Source: Prescottella defluvii (GTDB taxonomy: Bacteria > Actinomycetota > Actinomycetes > Mycobacteriales > Mycobacteriaceae). Taken from it: a stretch of 64,000 bases of DNA. The notes below the pieces were generated by a model. That model was not told where the DNA came from. It made no database searches and saw only the letters and a program-made list of their open reading frames with translations. Shown piece after piece: positions 57,661-64,000 of the stretch (the stretch's first letter is position 1; each line of letters opens with the position of its first letter). The stretch is taken from NCBI GenBank assembly GCA_029690005.1, contig CP121458.1, forward strand, positions 1,736,001 to 1,800,000. Direction: 5' to 3'. The translations under genes and the position numbers were made by a program.

Positions 57661-58686
57661 GTGAGCGAACGGAAGTCCCACAAGGGACTGTGGACGTTGA
57701 TCGGTGTCGCCGGTGTGGCGGGTGCCGCGGTCGTGGCGCGCCGCCGGTCGGCGTCCGGGTCGGAGACGCGTGGGAACGCGGCCGAGGGGGCCGCGGCGTT
57801 CGCGACGCCGCGCGTGGAACCGGAGATCATCCCGGTCGTCTCGGCGGACGGTGCCGAACTCCACGTGCGGGCCTACGGACCGCCCGACGCCGATCCGATC
57901 GTGCTCAGCCACGGGTGGACGTGCTCGACCGACTTCTGGAACCCACAGGTCAATGCGCTGGCCGAGAAGTATCGGGTCATCACCTACGACCAGCGCGGAC
58001 ACGGCCGCAGCGGGATCGGTTCCGCCCCGCTGACCCCCGACGTCCTCGCCGACGACCTGGCCGCCGTCCTCGCCGCGACCGTGCGCGACGGACGCAAGGC
58101 GGAGATCGTCGGGCACAGCATGGGCGGGATGAGCATCGTCTCGTGGGCCCGCCGGTACCCCGAGCAGGTGCAGCAGTACGCCCACTCGGTGCTGCTGGCG
58201 AGCACCGGTACCGACAGCCTGCTCGCCGAGACGACGGTCATTCCACTGCCGCAACGCTTTCCGCGGGTCCCGGTCCCGGTGGGGCGTGCGATCCTCGGCT
58301 CGGCGATGCCGATGCCCGCGTCCCCGGTCACCACGCGAGCGATCAAGTACATCGCACTGGCCCCCGGTTCGACGCCCGCCGAGGTCGCGTTCTGCGAGCG
58401 CATCGTCACCGCGTGTCACCCCCGCACTCGCGGCGGTTGGGGCGCCGCGCTGAGCACCCTCGACATCAAGGACGGGCTGAAGAACCTCCAGGTGCCGACC
58501 ACCGTGCTGGTGGGTACCGCGGACCGGCTCACGCCGCCGGCGCACGCGCGCCGGCTCGCGCAAGTCCTCGACGACGCCGAACACCTCGAGCGGTTGATCG
58601 TGCTCCCGGGCATCGGTCACATGACGTCGGTCGAGGCGGTCGCCGACTTCAACGCCGAGGTCGAGCGCCTGCGCAGCCTGAACTGA
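57661..58686 (+). CDS. membrane-anchored alpha/beta hydrolase
   Basis: 341 aa from GTG 57661, which has GGAG five bases upstream; an in-frame ATG at 57649 lacks such a site. N-terminal membrane anchor (GLWTLIGVAGVAGAAVVARR), then a hydrolase domain: HGWTCSTDFWNPQVNALAEK, ITYDQRGHGRSGIGSAPLTP, nucleophile EIVGHSMGGMSIVSWARRYP, Asp in TVLVGTADRLTPPAHARRLA and His in VLPGIGHMTSVEAVADF. It lies 17 bases after the MerR gene and is probably part of the diiron-oxygenase cluster. Substrate unknown. Confidence 0.9.
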   Translation: MSERKSHKGLWTLIGVAGVAGAAVVARRRSASGSETRGNAAEGAAAFATPRVEPEIIPVVSADGAELHVRAYGPPDADPIVLSHGWTCSTDFWNPQVNALAEKYRVITYDQRGHGRSGIGSAPLTPDVLADDLAAVLAATVRDGRKAEIVGHSMGGMSIVSWARRYPEQVQQYAHSVLLASTGTDSLLAETTVIPLPQRFPRVPVPVGRAILGSAMPMPASPVTTRAIKYIALAPGSTPAEVAFCERIVTACHPRTRGGWGAALSTLDIKDGLKNLQVPTTVLVGTADRLTPPAHARRLAQVLDDAEHLERLIVLPGIGHMTSVEAVADFNAEVERLRSLN

Positions 58687-58704
58687 CGGGCAGGCGCTCC
58701 GGGC

Positions 58705-59592
58705 TCAGCTGAAGACGACGGTCTTGCGGCCGTGCACCTGGACGCGGTCCTCCAGGTGCCACCGCAGACCGCGTGCCAGCACCAGCTTCTCGATGTCCCG
58801 GCCCTGCCGGACCATGTCCGCGACCTCGTCGGTGTGGTCGACCCGGATGACGTCCTGCTCGATGATCGGGCCGGCGTCGAGCTCGGCGGTCACGTAGTGG
58901 CAGGTGGCACCGATCAGCTTCACGCCCCGCGCGAAGGCCTGGTGGTACGGGCGGGCGCCGATGAACGACGGCAGGAAGCTGTGGTGGATGTTGATCGCGC
59001 GCCCGGCCCAGTGCTCGCACAGCTCGGGCGGCAGCACCTGCATGAAGCGGGCCAGCACGACCGCGTGCGGGTCGTGTGCATCGACGAGCTTGCGGACCTG
59101 CTCGAACGCGGGACCGCGCTCGGCCGGATCCTTCGGGAACGACACGTAGTGGAAGTCGACTCCGTGCCGCTTGGTGACCCGCTCGAGGTCGGGGTGGTTG
59201 CCGATCACGGCGGCTACCTCGCACTGCAGCTCCCCGGCAGCTACGCGGCCGAGGATGTCGTGCAGGCAGTGGCCTTCCTTGCTCACGAGCAGCACGACCC
59301 GCTTGCGCTCGCCGGTGTCGGTGAGCGTCCACTCGGTCTCGGGGCCCAGCTCCGCGGCAACTTCCGCGAACCTCTCCCGCATCTCCTCGAGGCTCAGGCT
59401 GATCGACGACGCCCGCACCGCCTGCCGGGTGAAGAACCAGCCGGTGTCGGCGTCGGCGTGGTACGCGGCCTCGACGATCCAACCGCCGATCTCGGCGAGG
59501 AACGCGGAAATGCGGGCCACGATGCCGGTGCGGTCGGGGCAACCCAGAGACAGAACGTAACGACGGTCGTCGGTCGAGGCAGCAGAACTCAT
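58705..59592 (-). CDS. purU: formyltetrahydrofolate deformylase
   Basis: 295 aa enzyme that hydrolyses 10-formyl-THF to formate and THF, balancing one-carbon units. N-terminal ACT domain (residues ~10-90: YVLSLGCPDRTGIVARISAF; EIGGWIVEAAYHADADTGWF) and C-terminal formyltransferase-fold domain with the active-site block NIHHSFLPSFIGARPYHQAF and GATCHYVTAELDAGPIIEQD (catalytic His and Asp). Its start overlaps the methyltransferase stop by four bases (59589-59592). Intact. Confidence 0.95.
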   Translation of the reverse strand: MSSAASTDDRRYVLSLGCPDRTGIVARISAFLAEIGGWIVEAAYHADADTGWFFTRQAVRASSISLSLEEMRERFAEVAAELGPETEWTLTDTGERKRVVLLVSKEGHCLHDILGRVAAGELQCEVAAVIGNHPDLERVTKRHGVDFHYVSFPKDPAERGPAFEQVRKLVDAHDPHAVVLARFMQVLPPELCEHWAGRAINIHHSFLPSFIGARPYHQAFARGVKLIGATCHYVTAELDAGPIIEQDVIRVDHTDEVADMVRQGRDIEKLVLARGLRWHLEDRVQVHGRKTVVFS

Positions 59593-60467
59593 GGCCCCAG
59601 TCTCTCAGGTGACGGAAATCCGACGACCCTCGCCGTACCGACGAGCGTCGTCGCGTCGACGGTGTGCAGCCCGCGGTCGGTGATCAGGCCCATGAAGTCG
59701 GCCCGAATCCGCTCGACGACGTCCGGCGCCAGCCCCGACAGGGTCCCGCGCAAACCGCTGCCCAGGACGAAGTTCCAGCAGAACTCCTCCGTCGCCGGGA
59801 TCAGGATCGGCAGCTCACGCACCTCCACCGCCTCGCTGCCCGCCGCGACGAGCCACGCGCGCAGCTTGTCGGGGGTGTCGATGCGCTGCGCGGGTTCCAT
59901 CCGCCCGGCCCGATCGGGCAGCGGCTGCGGCAGGTGCGGGCCGAGGGCGTCGAAGAACGTCGTCGCGTACTCACGCAGCGCGCTCTGCTGCCAGGCCGTG
60001 ACCCCGACCGTGCCCCCGGGACGGACCAGTCGCAGCAGGCGCGCGAACGCGTCGTCCATCTCCGGCAGGAAGAAGACCGCGTACGAACTGATCAGCGCGT
60101 CGTAGCCGGCGTCGGGCACGGTGCTCGGCGCCTCCCACGTCGTGGCGTCGGCGCACACGAACTCGATGTTGAGCAGCGCCCGATCCGACGCCTTGACCCG
60201 GCCTCGCTCGAGCATCGCGTCGGACAGGTCGATCGCGTGCACCAGGCCGGTCGGACCGACCGCGGCCGCGGCGGGCAGCGCCGACGCTCCGGTCCCGCTG
60301 CCGACGTCGAGGACTGCGTCCCCGGGCCGCAGCCCCGCCTGGAACACCAGGCACTGCCCGGTCGGGCCCCACACGTCGGCGGACACCCGGTCGAAGTCGG
60401 CGGCAGCCACGTCGAAGGTCGCAGCGATCTCCTCGGCGCTGATCTTCTCGGCGCTCGGATCGGCCAT
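59589..60467 (-). CDS. SAM-dependent methyltransferase
   Basis: 292 aa class I methyltransferase of the UbiE/Methyltransf_11 type. Motif I: GDAVLDVGSGTGASALPAAA (residues ~50-70); post-I AIDLSDAMLERGRVKASDRA; motif II-III VCADATTWEAPSTVPDAGYD and VRPGGTVGVTAWQQSALREY. C-terminal region (CWNFVLGSGLRGTLSGLAPD) likely closes over the substrate, which cannot be predicted. Translationally coupled to purU by an ATGA overlap. No frame break. Confidence 0.88.
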   Translation of the reverse strand: MADPSAEKISAEEIAATFDVAAADFDRVSADVWGPTGQCLVFQAGLRPGDAVLDVGSGTGASALPAAAAVGPTGLVHAIDLSDAMLERGRVKASDRALLNIEFVCADATTWEAPSTVPDAGYDALISSYAVFFLPEMDDAFARLLRLVRPGGTVGVTAWQQSALREYATTFFDALGPHLPQPLPDRAGRMEPAQRIDTPDKLRAWLVAAGSEAVEVRELPILIPATEEFCWNFVLGSGLRGTLSGLAPDVVERIRADFMGLITDRGLHTVDATTLVGTARVVGFPSPERLGP

Positions 60468-60502
60468 GAGACCGATGCTAGTGAGCCGAGCCGTGCACCC
60501 GA

Positions 60503-60572
60503 GCCTGAACGCCCATTCCTCGAGCCGATGCGCGGGATTCTGCGGAGATCGGCAAGGAATGGGCGCTCAGGC
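60503..60572. terminator. long imperfect hairpin
   Basis: GCCTGAACGCCCATTCCT (60503-60520) and AGGAATGGGCGCTCAGGC (60555-60572) match at 17 of 18 positions; the loop contains a further CCGAT/ATCGG pair. Lies seven bases after the stop of the oxidoreductase gene and upstream of the methyltransferase start. Confidence 0.7.
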
Positions 60573-60578
60573 CGAACG

Positions 60579-61450
60579 TCACGCCCGGGCGATGACCGAT
60601 TCGGCGTAGCCCTCGAGCTTCGCGATCTTCTCCTCCAGCGGCTCCAGATCCGGCCCCTCGGCGTACGAGTTGCGGAACCCGACGACCACATCGGTGACGC
60701 CCTTGTCCTCGAGCCGCCGGATCCCGTCGGGCGTGTAGGCGTCCAGCGAGATCACGTGAATCTCGAACGGGCGATCCGTGGTTCCCGCTTCCTCCCGGTA
60801 CTTCTGCAGCACGCCGAGCAGGCGATCGAGTTCCTCGGGATCGCCGCCGGCATGCATCCAGCCGTCGCCACGAACCGCCGCGCGACGCAGTGCGGCGTCG
60901 CTGTGCCCGCCGATGAGAATGGGGATCGGCTCGGTCGGAACGGGATTGATCTTGATCGACGGCACGTCGTAGAACTCCCCGTGGAACTCGGAGTAGTCGC
61001 CCGGGTGAGCCCGCGCACGATGTCGATCGCCTCGTCCATGCGCTTGCCGCGCTTGGCGAACGGCACCCCCATCACCTCGAAGTCCTCTCGCCAGGGGCTG
61101 ACGCCGACGCCGAGTCCGAGCCGGTTGTTCGTCATGTGCGCGATCGTCGCCGCCTGCTTGGCGACCAGTACCGGCGGCCGCACCGGAAGCTTGAGGACGA
61201 ACGGGGTGAAGCGCAGCGTGCTCGTCACCGCACCCATTGCCGAGGTGAGTATGAACGCCTCCGGAAACGCCTTGTCCTCGAGGAACTCTCGACTTCCGTC
61301 CGCGTTGTACGGGTAGACCGAATCGGATTCCTGCGGGTAGCAGATGCTGTCGGGGACGGTCATGCTGTGGAACCCGACCTTCTCCGCGGCACGAGCGAGC
61401 GGGAGATAGTAGTCGGGGTTCGTCATCGCCTCGGCATAGGTGAATCGCAT
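60579..61450 (-). CDS. LLM-class (F420-dependent type) oxidoreductase (frame break)
   Basis: 290 aa restored, ATG 61450 (MRFTYAEAMTNPDYYLPLAR). Luciferase-like TIM barrel; VGFHSMTVPDSICYPQESDS, TLRFTPFVLKLPVRPPVLVA and RLGLGVGVSPWREDFEVMGV match the F420-dependent subgroup (TIGR03619-like). One base is missing near 61002 (IVRGLT / PGDYSEFHGEFYDVPSIKIN), after which PIPILIGGHSDAALRRAAVR and the C terminus (EKIAKLEGYAESVIARA) follow in the other frame. Substrate unknown; F420 rather than FMN use is inferred from similarity. Confidence 0.87.
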
Positions 61451-61640
61451 CGATCTGCTCCTGTCGGTCGGTGGACATCGAGACCGGGGAACCGAACGGC
61501 ACGCCGCTGCAGGGCAACGCGATGTGATGCCGGTCACCCCGCTCGTGGGGCCGTTCAAGTTACCCGGCGGCGAATCGCCCAGACGGGCTTCTGCTCAGTG
61601 AGACAGCGCGACGCCCGTGGGCTGTGCCAAGCTTCGGGGC

Positions 61641-62318
61641 ATGTCCGACATCGCGCTCAGTCGTTCCCACGTCGCCGCCATGATCGACCACACGCTGCTC
61701 GACCCGACTGCTTCGGACGCGGACGTCCGCGCGCTCGTCGACGAGGCTCGGGAGCTGGGGGTGTACGCGGTGTGCGTGTCGCCGTCGATGCTGCCGCTGC
61801 GGATCGACCCGAACGGACCGGTGCTCGCGACCGTCGTGGGTTTCCCGTCCGGCAAGCATCATTCGCTGGTCAAGGGCGCCGAGGCGCGGCTCGCGGTAGA
61901 CCAGGGCGCCGCCGAGATCGACATGGTGATCGACATCGGTGCCGCCGTCGCCGGCGAGTACAACGCGGTGCTCGCCGACATCCTCACGGTGCGGGAGGCG
62001 ATCGGGCCGAAGCCGGTGCTCAAGGTGATCATCGAATCGGCAGCGCTCTCGGACGACGCGATCGTCGAGACGTGCCGTGCCGCCGAACGGGCCGGCGCGA
62101 ACTTCGTGAAGACCTCCACCGGCTTCCACCCGGCGGGCGGCGCGAGCACCCGCGCGGTGCGACTGATGGCGCAGACCGTGGCCGGGCGCCTCGGGGTCAA
62201 GGCCAGCGGCGGCATCCGGACCGCGGACGACGCACTGGCGATGATCGACGCCGGGGCGACCCGGCTGGGCCTGTCGCGCACGCGCGCCGTCCTCGACGGG
62301 CTCCCGGACCACTCGTGA
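61641..62318 (+). CDS. deoC: deoxyribose-phosphate aldolase
   Basis: 225 aa class I aldolase that cleaves 2-deoxyribose-5-phosphate to acetaldehyde and glyceraldehyde-3-phosphate in nucleoside salvage. Start ATG 61641 ([20 protein letters not shown]). Schiff-base lysine in [20 protein letters not shown], second active-site lysine in [20 protein letters not shown], and the catalytic Asp in [19 protein letters not shown]. Homologue of Rv0478, with the same convergent Rv0479c-like neighbour. Intact. Confidence 0.96.
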   Translation: MSDIALSRSHVAAMIDHTLLDPTASDADVRALVDEARELGVYAVCVSPSMLPLRIDPNGPVLATVVGFPSGKHHSLVKGAEARLAVDQGAAEIDMVIDIGAAVAGEYNAVLADILTVREAIGPKPVLKVIIESAALSDDAIVETCRAAERAGANFVKTSTGFHPAGGASTRAVRLMAQTVAGRLGVKASGGIRTADDALAMIDAGATRLGLSRTRAVLDGLPDHS

Positions 62319-62337
62319 CCGGCCCCGACGCGATCGG

Positions 62338-63111
62338 CTACAGGAGGCTGCAGCCGGACTGCGGCGCGTTCGGGTCGGGCGCCGGCATCACGTATTGACC
62401 GCCCTCGAGGTGCACCTCGATCGCGTTGTCGGTGACGGTCAGCGACGTCGGCGCCATGCCCAGTGGGTACTGCTGCAGGCTCTCGGTGAGCGTCTGCACG
62501 ATGCCGTCGACCAGTGCCGTCGGCAAGCCCAGGCCGAAGATCTCGGCACCGACGGTCTCGACCTTGATCTGGCCGTCCTGCACCGTCGGCCGAACCGTCA
62601 GGTCGGCGAGTCCCGCGGGGCCGACGGCGAACTTCAGTGTGCCCGCGGCCGGGTCGGGCGTCACCGAGCTGACCAGGTTGCCCATGGTCTCCGACTGCAC
62701 CGTCGCGAGGATGCCGGCGGTCTTCCACGTGGCGTCGGCCGTCGAGCTGCCGATCGTGCCGCTGCTGTCGGGGGAGTTGGTCACCTTGATGTCGTTGGCG
62801 CGGGCGTGAACCTGCATGCCCTGTGCCGGACCGAACGACGAGCCGGTGCTGTCGAGCGTCACGTAGGGGATGTCCTTGTCCATCATCTGGAGTAGGACCG
62901 GCTTCCAGCTGAGACCGACGTCCACCGGGGAGCCGAGTTGGCTCTGGAACTGCGACTCCATGCAGCTGGTCGCGCGCTGCCGGACGAACAGCTCACCGCC
63001 GACCAACGCGACGAGGAGTGCCGCGACCACGATCAGTGAGATCACGAGTGCCTTGCGCCGTTTGGGCTTTGGTGCCGCGGGCTTCTGGGGTGCGTTCACT
63101 GGTGCCGACAT
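62338..63111 (-). CDS. DUF2993 domain membrane-anchored protein
   Basis: 257 aa from ATG 63111. Pro/Lys-rich cytoplasmic start (APQKPAAPKPKRRKAL), one membrane helix (VISLIVVAALLVALVGGELF, residues ~24-43), then an extracytoplasmic DUF2993 (LmeA-like) domain beginning RQRATSCMESQFQSQLGSPV. LmeA in mycobacteria binds phospholipid and supports lipomannan elongation; this is the Rv0479c-type relative. Two cysteines (ATSC and the C-terminal SGCSLL) could form a disulphide. Convergent with deoC. Confidence 0.85.
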   Translation of the reverse strand: MSAPVNAPQKPAAPKPKRRKALVISLIVVAALLVALVGGELFVRQRATSCMESQFQSQLGSPVDVGLSWKPVLLQMMDKDIPYVTLDSTGSSFGPAQGMQVHARANDIKVTNSPDSSGTIGSSTADATWKTAGILATVQSETMGNLVSSVTPDPAAGTLKFAVGPAGLADLTVRPTVQDGQIKVETVGAEIFGLGLPTALVDGIVQTLTESLQQYPLGMAPTSLTVTDNAIEVHLEGGQYVMPAPDPNAPQSGCSLL

Positions 63112-63147
63112 GACAGGGATTCTCCAGCAATACTCTGAGCGGTTTCT

Positions 63148-63834
63148 GTGAATGAGGACTCGGTATGGACACCTCGACTCGAAAACTGTGAGCTGCGGCA
63201 CAGCGCGGCAGTAGGGTGGCTGCATGGCGGGCTGGACAGATCCGCGGCGCGAACCCACTCCGGCAGCGGGGAGGATCTGCGTCGTCTTGCGCTCCGGCAA
63301 GCGGGGTATTTCACGACCGGGCAGGCGCTGCGTCTTGGTTGCACTGCCGAGGATATCGGCGGCCGCCTGGCCGAGGGGTCCTGGTTGCGGATCGAACGGG
63401 ATCTGTTCCGCCTCGCCTCGTTCCCCCGGAGCGACCTCGAGGAGTACGCCAAGTGGTGCGCGTGGTTCGAGGGATCCGCGGTGGTCTCCCACCAGAGCGC
63501 GGCCGAACTGCACGGCCTCGGCCACCTGCACCCGAGCTTCGTGCACCTGTCGACGGAGGGGTCGGCGCCCGCGCCCACCCGTCGACTCGCGCTGCATCGT
63601 CGAGAGATTCGCGCCCAGGACTACGAGCTGGCCGGAACGTTCGGTATCACCACTCCGCTGTGCACCGCCGTGGACCTCGCCTCGGGCGGCATCGCGCAGG
63701 ACCTGTTCGACGAGGTCGTCAGCGACGGTGTCGCGATCGGCCGGATCGACCCCGAGGAACTGCGCGCGCAGTGCGACGGCCGGCCGCAGCAGGTCGCCGA
63801 GCGCATCGAGCACGCGCTGGGTTCGTGCCGGTAG
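63148..63834 (+). CDS. AbiEi-like (type IV antitoxin-type) domain protein
   Basis: About 200-228 aa; the start is uncertain (63148 is the earliest, but homologous sequence begins at SGSGEDLRRLALRQAGYFTT near 63259). N-terminal winged-helix AbiEi domain (GQALRLGCTAEDIGGRLAEG, WLRIERDLFRLASFP), then a domain of the family found in solitary actinobacterial proteins (SAVVSHQSAAELHGLGHLHP, FGITTPLCTAVDLASGG). No AbiEii nucleotidyltransferase follows: the neighbour is convergent, so this is probably a regulator rather than half of a toxin-antitoxin pair. Confidence 0.78.
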   Translation: MNEDSVWTPRLENCELRHSAAVGWLHGGLDRSAARTHSGSGEDLRRLALRQAGYFTTGQALRLGCTAEDIGGRLAEGSWLRIERDLFRLASFPRSDLEEYAKWCAWFEGSAVVSHQSAAELHGLGHLHPSFVHLSTEGSAPAPTRRLALHRREIRAQDYELAGTFGITTPLCTAVDLASGGIAQDLFDEVVSDGVAIGRIDPEELRAQCDGRPQQVAERIEHALGSCR

Positions 63835-63842
63835 CAGTCCGG

Positions 63843-64000
63843 CTAGCGCCCAGGCTCGACGTAACTCCACGGCACCGTCAGGACACAGTCCCGGATCCGG
63901 CGTCGCTGCGACGCGACCGGTACGCCCTGTTCGGCGAGTTGGCGCAGCGCCTCCCGCCAGCGGATCCGCGGACCGAACGGGGCCAGACCGGCGGACGTCG
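63843..64000 (-). CDS. C-terminal end of an unidentified protein (5' truncated by window)
   Basis: The minus-strand frame is open from the window edge to a TAG at 63843-63845 and reads LAPFGPRIRWREALRQLAEQ then GVPVASQRRRIRDCVLTVPW and SYVEPGR. The amino-acid mix is coding-like, but 52 residues are too few to place it in a family. It converges on the AbiEi-like gene. Confidence 0.5.
   Translation of the reverse strand, partial: TSAGLAPFGPRIRWREALRQLAEQGVPVASQRRRIRDCVLTVPWSYVEPGR

Noticed and set aside
63148..63834. AbiE-type toxin-antitoxin or phage-defence pair
   Set aside because: Only the AbiEi-like half is present; the neighbour is convergent and does not look like an AbiEii nucleotidyltransferase.

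Overview
The window is one chromosomal stretch of a high-GC, mycolic-acid-bearing actinobacterium, most likely Rhodococcus/Prescottella or a close relative. The evidence is GC-rich coding with frequent GTG/TTG starts, an antigen-85-type mycolyltransferase, RamB next to isocitrate lyase, a heparin-binding-haemagglutinin homologue, and a gene order that follows the Mycobacterium tuberculosis Rv0435c-Rv0479c backbone (CDC48-like ATPase, pssA, psd, groEL2, S9 peptidase, lpdC, ramB, icl, fadB2, TetR, DUF445, XRE, hbhA, DUF2516, deoC, DUF2993), interrupted by Rhodococcus-type accessory blocks. I see no prophage, insertion sequence, CRISPR array, tRNA or rRNA.

Layout. 1-6.4 kb: end of a membrane protein, then a complete Mrp cation/proton antiporter operon (mrpA with a fused B domain, C, D, E, F, G; every junction a 4-base overlap) on the minus strand. 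6.6-9.8 kb: a NUDIX hydrolase and two tandem paralogous membrane proteins. 9.8-14.1 kb: psd-pssA-CDC48-like ATPase operon and an SRPBCC protein. 14.4-17.7 kb: HAD phosphatase, secreted protein, CIRCE-controlled groEL2. 17.7-23.3 kb: PspC, hydrolase, a mycolyltransferase, an S9 peptidase, and four tiny genes encoding 27-50-residue hydrophobic peptides without signal peptides. 23.4-31.6 kb: lpd, hydrolase, HxlR/quinone-reductase pair, drug exporter, two secreted Ig-like proteins. 31.6-36.5 kb: small RelA-type synthetase, CMD protein, TetR, acyl-CoA synthetase, patatin. 36.5-45 kb: glyoxylate/acetate block (ramB, aceA, fadB2), vWA protein, metE. 45-51 kb: endoglycoceramidase-like GH5, alcohol dehydrogenase, PPK2, ABC1 kinase, DUF4873. 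51-55 kb: TetR/DUF445 divergent pair and the XRE-hbhA operon. 55-64 kb: an AurF-like diiron oxygenase/MerR/hydrolase cluster, purU, a methyltransferase, an F420-type oxidoreductase, deoC, DUF2993 and an AbiEi-like gene.

Sequence quality. About 34 single-base frame breaks (about 30 losses, 4 gains) disrupt some 24 otherwise well conserved genes, including groEL2, psd, pssA and metE. Adding or removing one base at each break gives lengths divisible by three and normal family lengths, so I read them as sequencing or assembly errors. Those genes are annotated over their full restored extent and the break is stated.

The most novel content is the set of micro-proteins around 19.1 and 22.9-23.3 kb. 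Beside groEL2 and a mycolyltransferase, and with amphipathic helices and Ser-x-Ser C termini, they resemble the PorA/PorH peptide channels of corynebacteria and may be O-mycoloylated outer-membrane peptides. Several clear operators are also visible: a 34-bp palindrome before an acyl-CoA synthetase, a 19-bp-spacer MerR-type promoter before the diiron oxygenase, an HxlR-type operator, and a shared inverted repeat before ramB and before the XRE-hbhA operon.
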